From Thermoleophilaceae bacterium (GTDB lineage: Bacteria; Actinomycetota; Thermoleophilia; Solirubrobacterales; Thermoleophilaceae), in the NCBI GenBank assembly GCA_040901445.1, contig JBBDYQ010000015.1:1-64000 (forward strand): 64,000 nt of DNA. Reading direction: 5' to 3'. Below, in pieces: positions 54,716-63,061 of the stretch (position 1 is its first letter; the number at the start of each line of letters is the position of its first letter). A model generated the notes under the pieces. The model was not told the DNA's origin. It ran no database searches and saw nothing but the letters and a program-made list of their open reading frames with translations. The position numbers and the translations under genes were made by a program.

Positions 54716-55360
54716 TCAGTCCTTGAGGACGCGGTACCGCAGGTGCGTGACGGCGGGGGACTCCACGGTCCTGGTCACCTCGAGCGTGGGCAACTCGCGC
54801 AGGTTGTCGAAGAGCCGGACGCCGCCGCCCAGGAGCACCGGGGCCACGTGCACCTGGAATTCGTCGACGAGGCCGGCGTCGAGGTACTGCCGGATCACGC
54901 TGCCCCCTCCGGCAACGAACACGTCCTTGTCGCCGGCCGCCGCCCGGGCCTGCTCGAGCGCGGCCTCGATCCCATCGGTGATGAAGGTGAACGAGGTGCC
55001 GCCCTGCATCTGCTCCGTCTCGCGCGGGTGGTGGGTGATCACGAACACCGGCATGTGGAAGGGAGGCTCATCGCCCCACCAGCCCATCGACGGCTCGTCG
55101 CCCCAGGGGCCCTGGTCGCCGTTGAACATGCGCCTGCCCATGATCGTTGCCCCGACGTTGGCCTGGGACTCCTCGAAGATCTCGGAGTCGCGATTGGTCT
55201 CGCCGCCGGACTTGCCATGGGGCTCGCGCCAGACGGCCAGCCGGGTGACCCACTCGTGGAGCTGCTCGCCGCCGTCGCCCAGCCCGTTGTCGGGGCCCGC
55301 GTTTGGCCCGGCGACGAAGCCGTCGAGCGACATCGAGATGTCGAAGGTGAGCTTTTGCAC
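54716..55360 (-). CDS. dihydrofolate reductase/RibD C-terminal-domain family protein
   Basis: From GTG 55360 (AGGAGG upstream), 214 residues: KLTFDISMSLDGFVAGPNAG, VGATIMGRRMFNG, PVFVITHHPRE, DKDVFVAGGGSVIRQYLDAG and VDEFQVHVAPVLLGGGVRLF. This is the YyaP/YwjB-like single-domain RibD family, NADPH-dependent reductases of mostly unknown substrate. Complete motifs and normal length. Confidence 0.88.
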   Translation of the reverse strand: MQKLTFDISMSLDGFVAGPNAGPDNGLGDGGEQLHEWVTRLAVWREPHGKSGGETNRDSEIFEESQANVGATIMGRRMFNGDQGPWGDEPSMGWWGDEPPFHMPVFVITHHPRETEQMQGGTSFTFITDGIEAALEQARAAAGDKDVFVAGGGSVIRQYLDAGLVDEFQVHVAPVLLGGGVRLFDNLRELPTLEVTRTVESPAVTHLRYRVLKD

Positions 55361-55416
55361 TTGGTGGCCTCCTGAGATCGAGAGTTCAGCCTTCTGACCT
55401 CCGTGGGCCCGCGAAC

Positions 55417-56814
55417 TCATCGGCCCGCCGACGGCACCGCCTCTGCGGCAGCCAGCGGGGGGCGCCGCTCCGAGAAGCCCGTGGCCTCCTCGATCTGCGC
55501 GCCCAGAGAGAGCAGCGTGGGCTCGTCGCCCATCCGGCCCACCAGCTGGAACGAGAGCGGAATGCCGTCTTCGGTCAGGCCGGCCGGGACGGTGGCGGCC
55601 GGGTTGCCGGTGCCGTTCCAGGGCGCCGTCCAGGGCGTGAAGGCGGCGGCCCCGCCGCGACCGGCCAGCGTGCGCAGGGCACCCCGGCCCTGCCAGCGAC
55701 CCACCTCGGGCGGAAGCCAGGCGAGGGCGGGTGTGAGCAGCACGTCGGCATGGTCGAAGACCTCGTTGACGCGCGCTGCGAGGGCCGCCTGGCGCTCGGC
55801 CAGCGCGGCCATGGCACGCGGGTGGATGGCGCCGCCGAGGCGGACCATGCCGCGTGTGCGCCGCTCGAAGCGCTCGGGGTGCGGGAAGTGGCGCGCGTCG
55901 TCGTGGATTCCGCGCAGGAAGCGCGCGACGACGTCCACCATCGAATGGCCGTAGTCGGGGTCGCGCTCCACGACTTCGTGGCCGAGTGAGCGAAGCAGCT
56001 CGCCCGCCTGGCGCCACGCCCGCTCCATCTCCGGGTGGAGCTCGGCGATGGCCCCGCGCGGCGCCGCCTTCGACATCGCCACGCGCAGGCGCCCCGGCGG
56101 GAGCGGCGGCTCGGACCCGATCCCGTCCGCCGCCACGTGCAGGAACAGCGCCGCGTCGGCCACGCGGCGCGCGAGCGGCCCCACCACGCTCAGCCCGTGC
56201 CAGCCGAGCGGGTGCGGGATGCGGCCGCGGGTGGGCTTGAGGCCGAAGAGGTGGCAGCAGGCGGCGGGGATGCGGATGGAGCCGGCGCCGTCCGAGCCCA
56301 GCGCAGAGCCGACCAGGCCGGCAGCCACCGCGGCCGCGCTGCCGCCGCTCGAGCCCCCGGGCGTGCGGTCCACGCGCCAGGGGTTGCGCGTAGCGCCGAA
56401 CGCCATTGTCTCCGTGAAGGGCCAGATCGTGAGCTCGGGAACGTTGGTCTTGCCGAGCACGATCGCGCCCGCCGCACGCAGGCGGCGCACCACCTCGGCG
56501 TCGGCCGCGGCCGGCCCTCCGTGGGCGGCGCTCCCGCACGCGGTGACCTCCCCCGCCACGTCCACGTCGTCCTTGATCGCCACGGGGACCCCGAGCAGCG
56601 GCCGCTCCTCACCCGCCCCGGCCCGGCCCTCCGCCTGTCGCGCCTCGGCCAGCGCGCGCTCGGCGAACACTGTGCGGAAGGCGTTGAGCGCGGGATCGAG
56701 CTCCTCGGTGCGGGCGAGGCAGGTCTCCACCAGCTCGACTGGGGACAGCTCCCGCGAGCGGACCAGCCCGGCCTGGCGGGCGATGCCGGCGAAGGCTAGG
56801 TCCAGCGAGTCCAT
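55417..56814 (-). CDS. amidase (amidase-signature family)
   Basis: A 465-residue enzyme with the Ser-cisSer-Lys triad: Lys in GVPVAIKDDVDVAG, cis-Ser in TPGGSSGGSAAAVAAG and nucleophile Ser in GSDGAGSIRIPAACCHLFGL. Catalyses amide hydrolysis, possibly of indoleacetamide-like or short acyl amides. No GatC/GatB neighbours, so it is not the Glu-tRNA amidotransferase subunit. Confidence 0.9.
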   Translation of the reverse strand: MDSLDLAFAGIARQAGLVRSRELSPVELVETCLARTEELDPALNAFRTVFAERALAEARQAEGRAGAGEERPLLGVPVAIKDDVDVAGEVTACGSAAHGGPAAADAEVVRRLRAAGAIVLGKTNVPELTIWPFTETMAFGATRNPWRVDRTPGGSSGGSAAAVAAGLVGSALGSDGAGSIRIPAACCHLFGLKPTRGRIPHPLGWHGLSVVGPLARRVADAALFLHVAADGIGSEPPLPPGRLRVAMSKAAPRGAIAELHPEMERAWRQAGELLRSLGHEVVERDPDYGHSMVDVVARFLRGIHDDARHFPHPERFERRTRGMVRLGGAIHPRAMAALAERQAALAARVNEVFDHADVLLTPALAWLPPEVGRWQGRGALRTLAGRGGAAAFTPWTAPWNGTGNPAATVPAGLTEDGIPLSFQLVGRMGDEPTLLSLGAQIEEATGFSERRPPLAAAEAVPSAGR

Positions 56815-56825
56815 CCCGGCTCAGC

Positions 56826-57332
56826 CTACGGAGAAAGCGCCGCGCGCACGTCCTTCAGCAACAGCAGCAGGTGGAGGGGATCCGTGGGCGATGGCTCGAA
56901 GTCGTAGCGCTCGTAGAACTCCCGGGCGGCCGGGTCCTTGGCGTGGACCAGGAGCACCCGAATCCCTATGGACTCGGCTGCGCCCAACACGCGGAGCATC
57001 GCGTCTCGTAGGAGCCGCTCGCCGAGGCCCCGTCCCTGAAGGCTGCTGTCGACCGCCAGCCGCGCCAGCAGGGCGGCGGGAATCGGCGCGGCGGGCATCC
57101 CCTTCACGGCCCGCTCGGTGGCATCGCGGTGGCTGACCTGCGCGACCGCGAGTGCGTAGTAGCCGGCGATCCGACCGTCGTCGGCTATCGATACGAACAC
57201 CCGCGCGGACCCGCTCCGGTGAGCGGCAAGAGCGTGGCGCTCCAGCCAGGTGTCGAGCTCCGGCCTGCCGCAGTCGAAGCCGGCGGTGCGGTGCTCCCTC
57301 TGGAGCGGGACGGGGTCCCGCGGATCGGTCAC
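56826..57332 (-). CDS. GNAT-family acetyltransferase toxin (TacT-like)
   Basis: A 168-residue GNAT with the acetyl-CoA loop SSLQGRGLGERLLRDAM, typical LARLAVDSSLQG strand-helix and late Tyr in EFYERYDFEPSPTDPLHLLL. The N-terminus (HRTAGFDCGRPELDTWLERH) is the hallmark of toxins that acetylate aminoacyl-tRNA. Overlaps by 4 bases the upstream DUF1778-like antitoxin gene, the standard TacAT order. Confidence 0.92.
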   Translation of the reverse strand: MTDPRDPVPLQREHRTAGFDCGRPELDTWLERHALAAHRSGSARVFVSIADDGRIAGYYALAVAQVSHRDATERAVKGMPAAPIPAALLARLAVDSSLQGRGLGERLLRDAMLRVLGAAESIGIRVLLVHAKDPAAREFYERYDFEPSPTDPLHLLLLLKDVRAALSP

Positions 57333-57595
57333 GTGGAACTGTCGGACCCGCCCAAGAGCCGCCGCAGACCGGGCTTGGACGACGAAACCGGCCGCTCCAG
57401 CAACTCGGTGAACTCGTCCCAGGCCCGGGCATCGAGTTCGAAGCTGGTCCTATCGGCCAGCTCTCGCTGCGCCGCCTCGCGGGCGCTGGCCAGGACGAAC
57501 TCGGTCTTCGTCGCCTGCGCCGCGTCGGCGGCCCGGCGGATGAGTGCCTCGTCCTGATCGCTGAGGCGGAGGTTGAGACGAGCGCTCTTGGCCAT
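57329..57595 (-). CDS. DUF1778-type antitoxin (TacA-like)
   Basis: An 88-residue protein: N-terminal ribbon-helix-helix (AKSARLNLRLSDQDEALIRR, AADAAQATKTEFVLASAREA) and a C-terminal toxin-binding helix (ARAWDEFTELLERPVSS). The RHH binds the operon promoter and the tail neutralises the acetyltransferase. The ATG at 57595 has no clear Shine-Dalgarno; a TACACT box six bases upstream suggests a leaderless transcript. Confidence 0.92.
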   Translation of the reverse strand: MAKSARLNLRLSDQDEALIRRAADAAQATKTEFVLASAREAAQRELADRTSFELDARAWDEFTELLERPVSSSKPGLRRLLGGSDSST

Positions 57596-57599
57596 GTAC

Positions 57600-59117
57600 C
57601 TAGTGTACGGACGTTGTACGTACGGCGTTGCGCACCCCCGCCGCGGACAGCGCGGCGCCCGCGAACAGCAGCGCCGCCACCGCGAGGATGCCGGCGTGGA
57701 AGCCCGCGACCGAGGCGTCGTCCAGCGCGGGCCGAAGCGTGTCGCGCTCCGCGGCGGGTACGCGGTCGTCCTCGACCGGCGCCAGCGGACGCTCCTGCGC
57801 ACGCTCGGCCACCGCCCGCGCCTCGGCGCCGAGGCCGTCCGCCGGCAGGCGCTCGTCGAGCTTCGACCCGAAGCCCGCGGACACGATCGCGCCCACGGCC
57901 GCGATCGCCATCAGGCCGGCCACCCGCGCCACCGCGTTGTTCACTCCCGAGGCCACGCCGGCGTGGCGCTGCTCCACCGCGCCGAGCACCGTTGCCGTGA
58001 GCGGCGCCACCGTCATCGCAAGCCCGAGCCCGAAGACGACGACGGCCGGGAGCACATCCGCGACGTAGGCGGCCTCCTCCCCCACCCGCAGGAACAGCAG
58101 CGCGCCGATGCCGGACACGAGCGGCCCGGCGGTCATGAGCACGCGCGAGCCGATGCGGTCGGCCAGCGCCCCGAAGCGGCGCGAGAGCAGGAACAGGAGC
58201 AGCGAGATGGGCATGAACGCGGCCCCCGCCCCGAACGCGCTGTAGCCCCCCACCTGCTGCACGAACAGCACGGAGAAGAACGTGATCGCGCCGAGCGCGG
58301 CGTAGATGGCGAACGTGGCGAGGTTGGCGGCCGAGAAGTTGCGGCTGCGGAACAGGCCCAGGGGCAGCATCGGGCTGCGCGCGCTGCGCGCGCGCGCCAG
58401 GAACGCCGCGGCGGCGAGCGAGCCGGCGGCCATCGGGACCCAGACGAGCGGCGATCCGAAGCCCTCCGTGGGCTGCTCCACCAGGCCGAAGACCACGCCG
58501 CCGAAGGCGAGCGCGCACAGCAGTCCGCCCTGCCAGTCCACCCGGCGCCCTGCCTCGGGGTCGGCGCTCTCTCTCACCACACGCAGGGCGAGCGCGAGCG
58601 TGGCGGCCACGAGCGGCAGGTTGAGCGCGAACACCAGGCGCCATGACACAGCGTCCACCAGCAGCCCGCCCACGAGCGGTCCGATCACGATGCCGATGCC
58701 GGTCCACGCCGTCCAGGTGCCGATGGCGGCGCCGCGCTCGTCCTCGTCGAAGGTGGCCGTGACGATCGCCAGCGAGCTGGGCACGAGCAGGGCGCCCGCG
58801 ATCCCCTGAAGCGCCCGCGCCGCCACGAGGAGCTCCACGCTGGGCGCGACCGCGCACAGCGCCGAGGTGGCTCCGAAGCCCACGAGGCCGGCGATGAACA
58901 CACGGCGGCGGCCGAGGAGGTCGCCCAGCGAGCCGCCCACCAACAGGAGCGAGGCCAGCGTGAGCAGGTAGGCCTCCACCACCCACTGCTGGGCGGCCAG
59001 CCCGGCGTCGAAGTCCTCGCGCAGCGCCGGCAGCGCGACGTTCACGACAGTGGTGTCGATGAAGACGACCGCGGAGGCCAGGATGGTCGCGACGAGCGTG
59101 AGGCGCTTGTCGCCCAC
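57600..59117 (-). CDS. MFS multidrug transporter, DHA2 family
   Basis: 505 residues, about 14 helices. VVFIDTTVVNVALPALREDF (motif D1), GGSLGDLLGRRRVFIAG (motif A) and WTGIGIVIGPLVGGLLVDAV (motif C, antiporter) are all present. The C-terminal 60 residues are charged, then end VRTTSVH inside the antitoxin operator. It follows rfbC by 6 bases. Probably a drug or metabolite exporter. Confidence 0.88.
   Translation of the reverse strand: MGDKRLTLVATILASAVVFIDTTVVNVALPALREDFDAGLAAQQWVVEAYLLTLASLLLVGGSLGDLLGRRRVFIAGLVGFGATSALCAVAPSVELLVAARALQGIAGALLVPSSLAIVTATFDEDERGAAIGTWTAWTGIGIVIGPLVGGLLVDAVSWRLVFALNLPLVAATLALALRVVRESADPEAGRRVDWQGGLLCALAFGGVVFGLVEQPTEGFGSPLVWVPMAAGSLAAAAFLARARSARSPMLPLGLFRSRNFSAANLATFAIYAALGAITFFSVLFVQQVGGYSAFGAGAAFMPISLLLFLLSRRFGALADRIGSRVLMTAGPLVSGIGALLFLRVGEEAAYVADVLPAVVVFGLGLAMTVAPLTATVLGAVEQRHAGVASGVNNAVARVAGLMAIAAVGAIVSAGFGSKLDERLPADGLGAEARAVAERAQERPLAPVEDDRVPAAERDTLRPALDDASVAGFHAGILAVAALLFAGAALSAAGVRNAVRTTSVH
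57602..57625 (-). promoter_or_regulatory. toxin-antitoxin promoter/operator candidate
   Basis: Tandem 11-base units TGTACGGACGT (57604-57614) and TGTACGTACGG (57615-57625) lie directly upstream of the antitoxin, with a TACACT -10-like box (minus strand 57607-57602). RHH antitoxins bind such short repeats. The site lies within the last codons of the upstream MFS gene. Confidence 0.55.
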
Positions 59118-59123
59118 GGGCAG

Positions 59124-59678
59124 CTAGGGCCGGTACTCGAAGGGCAGCTTGCCGGCCACGTCGCGCAGCAGCGGCGCGGCGGCGTCGCGCTCGGACGGCG
59201 TGAGCTCCAGCCCCTCCGGCCACTCGATGCCCACGTCGGGGTCGGCGTGGTTGATGCCGCCCTCGGCCGCCGGGTCGTAGTAGGTGCTGCAGCGATAGAC
59301 CACGTCGGCGGTCTCCGAGAGCACGCAGAAGCCGTGCGCGAAGCCCACCGGGCAGTAGAGCTGGTGCAGGTTCTCGTCGTCGAGGCGGAAGGCCTCCCAC
59401 TCGCCGAACGTGGGCGAGCCGCGGCGCACGTCCACGAGCACGTCGACGATGGCGCCGTTGGCGCAGCGCACGAGCTTGGCCATGCCGTCCTGGAAGTGCA
59501 TGCCACGCACGACGCCGAGGCTCGAGCGCGAGTGGTTGTCCTGCACGAAGTCGTCGCCCACGCCGAGCTCCTCGAAGGCGCTGCGCCGGTAGCTCTCGTG
59601 GAAGAAGCCGCGCGCGTCGCCGTGCACCACCGGCTTGATGAGCACCGGCCCCTCGAGCCGGGTGGGGAGGGCCTCCAT
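59124..59678 (-). CDS. rfbC: dTDP-4-dehydrorhamnose 3,5-epimerase
   Basis: Third step of dTDP-L-rhamnose synthesis. From ATG 59678, 184 residues: DARGFFHESYRRSAFEELGV, VQDNHSRSSLGVVRGMHFQD (catalytic His), HQLYCPVGFAHGFCVLSETA and VVYRCSTYYDPAAEGGI (catalytic Tyr region). Other rhamnose genes (rfbA, B, D) are not in the window. Rhamnose may feed the surface glycan made by nearby glycosyltransferases (inference). Confidence 0.92.
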   Translation of the reverse strand: MEALPTRLEGPVLIKPVVHGDARGFFHESYRRSAFEELGVGDDFVQDNHSRSSLGVVRGMHFQDGMAKLVRCANGAIVDVLVDVRRGSPTFGEWEAFRLDDENLHQLYCPVGFAHGFCVLSETADVVYRCSTYYDPAAEGGINHADPDVGIEWPEGLELTPSERDAAAPLLRDVAGKLPFEYRP

Positions 59679-59792
59679 GGGCGCGCAGGCTAGCGAGCGA
59701 TGAGTTCCCGGGGCCCGCGTGCACGGAACAGCACGATCGCTGCGTGACGCTGAACGGGCCGAGGGAGAGGCAACCATCTAGCGTTCCAGCGC

Positions 59793-60917
59793 GTGGAGGA
59801 CTTCGTGGTGGTGGGCGGGGGCATCGTCGGCCTGGCCGTGGCGCGTGAGCTGCTCGCGCGTCACCCGGGAGCGTCGCTCGTGGTGCGCGAGCGCGAGGCC
59901 GAGGTGGGCCTGCACCAGACCGGGCGCAACAGCGGCGTGGTGCACGCGGGCATCTACTACGCGCCCGGCTCGCTCAAGGCGCGGCTGTGCGTGGCCGGAG
60001 CCCGCGAGCTGTACGACTACTGCGCCGCGCGCGGGATCCCGGCGCAGCGCAGCGGCAAGCTCATCGTGGCGCTTGACGAATCCGAGCTGCCCGCCCTGGA
60101 CGAGCTCGAGCGCCGCGGCCGCGCCAACGGCGTGCCGGGGCTGCGGCGGCTCTCGGCCGCTGAGCTGCGCGAGGTGGAGCCGCACGCCGCGGGCATGGCC
60201 GCACTGCACTCGCCCGAGACGGGGGTAGTGGACTTCGGCGCAGTGGCCCGCGCGCTGCGCGAGGACGTGGAGGGGGCCGGCGGGCGGGTGATGCCGGCCA
60301 GCCCGGTGGAGGAGCGCGAGGTGCGCGCGGGCCTGGGCGCCCGCTTCGCGGTGTTCTGCGCGGGCGCCGCAGCCGACCGCCTGGCCGTGGCCGCAGGCGC
60401 CGATCCCGACCCGCGCATCGTGCCCTTCCGCGGCGCGTACCTGCGGCTGCGGCCGGGGAAGGCGAGGCTGGTGCGCTCGATGATCTACCCGGTGCCCGAC
60501 CCGGCGCTGCCGTTCCTAGGGGTGCACCTGACCCGGCGCCTGGACGGCGAGGTGCTGGCCGGGCCCACGGCGCTGCTGCTGCCGCGGGCCCGCTCGCTGG
60601 CCTGGCCCGGCACCTGGCGGATGATGCGGCGCTTCTGGCGCCCCGGGCTGTCGGAGGCCCGCTGGGCGGCACGGCGCGGGGCCTACGCCCGCGAGGTGGC
60701 CCGCTACCTGCCGGGGGTCGAGCCGGGCGACCTCGAGCCCGCCTTCACCGGCGTGCGCGCGCAGGCGCTGGGGCGCGACGGCCGCCTGGTGGACGACTTC
60801 GCCGTGTCCGAGACCCCGGGCGCACTGCACGTGCGCAACGCCCCGTCGCCCGCGGCCACCTCGTCGCTGGCACTGGCACGGCTGGTTGCGGACCGGGTGG
60901 AGGCGGCGATTCGGTGA
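59793..60917 (+). CDS. lhgO: FAD-dependent L-2-hydroxyglutarate oxidase-type dehydrogenase
   Basis: A DAO-fold flavoenzyme oxidising L-2-hydroxyglutarate to 2-oxoglutarate. N-terminal dinucleotide motif VVVGGGIVGLAVARELL, then LHQTGRNSGVVHAGIYYAPG, a strong LhgO signature, and MIYPVPDPALPFLGVHLTRR. 374 residues against about 400-420 usual; the centre seems slightly shortened. It overlaps the next gene by 4 bases. Confidence 0.88.
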   Translation: MEDFVVVGGGIVGLAVARELLARHPGASLVVREREAEVGLHQTGRNSGVVHAGIYYAPGSLKARLCVAGARELYDYCAARGIPAQRSGKLIVALDESELPALDELERRGRANGVPGLRRLSAAELREVEPHAAGMAALHSPETGVVDFGAVARALREDVEGAGGRVMPASPVEEREVRAGLGARFAVFCAGAAADRLAVAAGADPDPRIVPFRGAYLRLRPGKARLVRSMIYPVPDPALPFLGVHLTRRLDGEVLAGPTALLLPRARSLAWPGTWRMMRRFWRPGLSEARWAARRGAYAREVARYLPGVEPGDLEPAFTGVRAQALGRDGRLVDDFAVSETPGALHVRNAPSPAATSSLALARLVADRVEAAIR

Positions 60918-63061
60918 GCCAGGCCGCTGCTAGCCTGCGCGCCCTGCCTCCGGCGCTCACAGCATTCATCCGGCGGGCGGAGGCCGTGCATCCCGCCTTC
61001 CCGCTGGGCCTGATCGTCGGAGTGGCCGCAGCCGCGAGCGCCGCCTACGTGCTCCGCATCTCCCAGTACTTCGTCATGACCGACGAGCTGGCCTACATGA
61101 AGCAGGCGGTGGCGATCGGCGAGGACCTCCTTCCGCTCACCCCGAGCGACTTCTGGTTCACCTCGTGGGCGCAGCTCGAGCCGCTGCTCGCAGCGCCGGC
61201 CTACGCCCTGCTGGGCACCACGACGGCGTTCGACGTGGTCCACGTTCTCAACGGCCTGGTGATGGCGAGCACGGCCATCCCCACCTACCTGCTCGCCCGA
61301 GAGCTGACGCTGAGCCGGCTGTGGTGTTACGCCGTGGCCGCGCTGAGCGTGGCCGTGCCGTGGCTGGCGCTCTCGGCCACGATCCTCACCGAGGTGGTGG
61401 CCTACCCCGCGTTCGTGTGGGCGGCGCTGGCCATGCAGCGCGCGGTGTCCGACCCTTCGCCGCGCCGCGACCTGATCGCGCTCGCGGCCATCGCGCTGGC
61501 GGTGCTGGCACGGCTCCAGCTGGCGGTGCTGGCACCGGCGTTCATCGCCGCCGTGCTCATCCACGAGCTGGCCTTCCGAGGGCCGGACCACCCGGCCCCT
61601 CGCTCTCGCCTGGACCGCGCTCGCACAGCGCTGGCCTCGCACTGGCCGCTGGCAGCGGGCACGGTTTTGGCCGCCGCCCTCGTCGCCGTGCTCGGCAGGG
61701 ACGACCTGTTCGGGAGCTATGGCCTGGTCACGCGCGGGGACCTGCTGCCGCCCGGCGCCTTCGACGTGGCCGGCGACGTGCTGGCCTACGTGGCGATCGG
61801 GATCGGCGTGATCCCGCTGGCGCTGGCGGCGGCCTGGGCCGCGGCCACGCTGGTGCGGCCGCTCTCAACCGAACGTCACGCCTTCGCCTGCGTGCTGGTG
61901 GCGGTGATGGTGGTGATGCTGGTGACGGTGGGGTCGTTCACCGCCCGCTTCGCCCCGGCCATCCACGACCGCTACCTGTTCTACCTCGTCCCGCTGATCT
62001 TCATCGGGATGGTGGCCGCCCTGCTGGAGCGGCGCGCGCTCGTGGTGCCGCCGCTGGTGGCCGGGGCGGCGAGCGCGTGGCTGGTGGCCACCGTGACGCT
62101 CACGCCGGCGGGCGCCAACATCATCTCCCCGAGCGCCACCTTCCACAAGGTGCTGGACGGGAGGGCGTACGACGTGGGCCGCCTGTTCGGCAACCCCGAC
62201 CTGGACACCACGACGCTCCTGGCCATCGTGACGGCTGTGGGCACGGCCGCCATCGCACTGGCCAGGCTCCGGCTGTCCCGTGGGGCGGTGGCGGCCGCGG
62301 TCACCTCGCTCGTGCTCGTGTTCTGCGCGGTACAGACCGGCTACGTGATGCGCGAGGTGGCGGCCAGCCAGCAGGATCCGAGCGCCGAGTTCCTGGCAGG
62401 CCGCGGCTGGATCGACCGGGCGCTCCCCGAGGACGCGCGGGCCGCGGCGATCCTGGGCGTGGTGGGCTCGCCCACCACGAGCGCCGTGTCGTGGTGGGAC
62501 GCCGCATTCTGGAACGCCGATCTGGACGTGCTCGCCGCAACCGGGCGCTCGGAGAGCTACGGCCAGGCCTACTGGCGCCCGATCGAGCTCGACCCGGCCA
62601 CGGGCGAGCTGAGCGGGCTCGACAGCCACGGGCACCTGGTGATGGCGGAGACCGACGTGCGCTTCGGGCTGCGGGGGGAGACGGTCGTGGCCGAGCGCGA
62701 CGGGCTTCAGATCCTCCGTGCCCCCAGGCCCTACGCCGCCGGCTGGGCGCTCCTGGGCGCCACCACATCGGGAGGGGTGGGGATCGGCATCACCGCGCAT
62801 GTCCGCGTGTACGGCGGCGGCGCCGAGGCGCGGCGGACGCTCACGCTGTCACTGGTGAACACCTCCACCGAACCCCTCTCCTACGAGCTCGAGACGGACG
62901 ACGGCGACCGCCGCGGCAGGGTGGGCCCGTCCGAGACCGCGACCGTCCGAGTGCCGGTGCGGGTGCCCTCCCGCGGATACGCGGAGGTGGCGGCCACGGC
63001 GGGCGATCCGAGCGGGCGCGCGGCGGAGGGAACCACCCTGCTGATCCGGGACGTGCGGTGA
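60914..63061 (+). CDS. GT-C-type membrane glycosyltransferase (GT39/ArnT-like)
   Basis: 715 residues with about 11-12 membrane helices and a large C-terminal extracytoplasmic part. The first loop holds an acidic pair (YFVMTDELAYMKQAVAIGED), the usual GT-C catalytic site for polyprenyl-phosphate sugar donors. The tail (about 560-715) includes a beta domain (SLVNTSTEPLSYELE). The GTG start overlaps the LhgO stop; its own stop overlaps the next, paralogous gene. Confidence 0.78.
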   Translation: MSQAAASLRALPPALTAFIRRAEAVHPAFPLGLIVGVAAAASAAYVLRISQYFVMTDELAYMKQAVAIGEDLLPLTPSDFWFTSWAQLEPLLAAPAYALLGTTTAFDVVHVLNGLVMASTAIPTYLLARELTLSRLWCYAVAALSVAVPWLALSATILTEVVAYPAFVWAALAMQRAVSDPSPRRDLIALAAIALAVLARLQLAVLAPAFIAAVLIHELAFRGPDHPAPRSRLDRARTALASHWPLAAGTVLAAALVAVLGRDDLFGSYGLVTRGDLLPPGAFDVAGDVLAYVAIGIGVIPLALAAAWAAATLVRPLSTERHAFACVLVAVMVVMLVTVGSFTARFAPAIHDRYLFYLVPLIFIGMVAALLERRALVVPPLVAGAASAWLVATVTLTPAGANIISPSATFHKVLDGRAYDVGRLFGNPDLDTTTLLAIVTAVGTAAIALARLRLSRGAVAAAVTSLVLVFCAVQTGYVMREVAASQQDPSAEFLAGRGWIDRALPEDARAAAILGVVGSPTTSAVSWWDAAFWNADLDVLAATGRSESYGQAYWRPIELDPATGELSGLDSHGHLVMAETDVRFGLRGETVVAERDGLQILRAPRPYAAGWALLGATTSGGVGIGITAHVRVYGGGAEARRTLTLSLVNTSTEPLSYELETDDGDRRGRVGPSETATVRVPVRVPSRGYAEVAATAGDPSGRAAEGTTLLIRDVR

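Noticed and set aside
57600-57625. Treating TGTACG repeats as part of an insertion-sequence end
   Set aside because: No transposase or matching opposite end is nearby; the repeats fit the antitoxin operator better.
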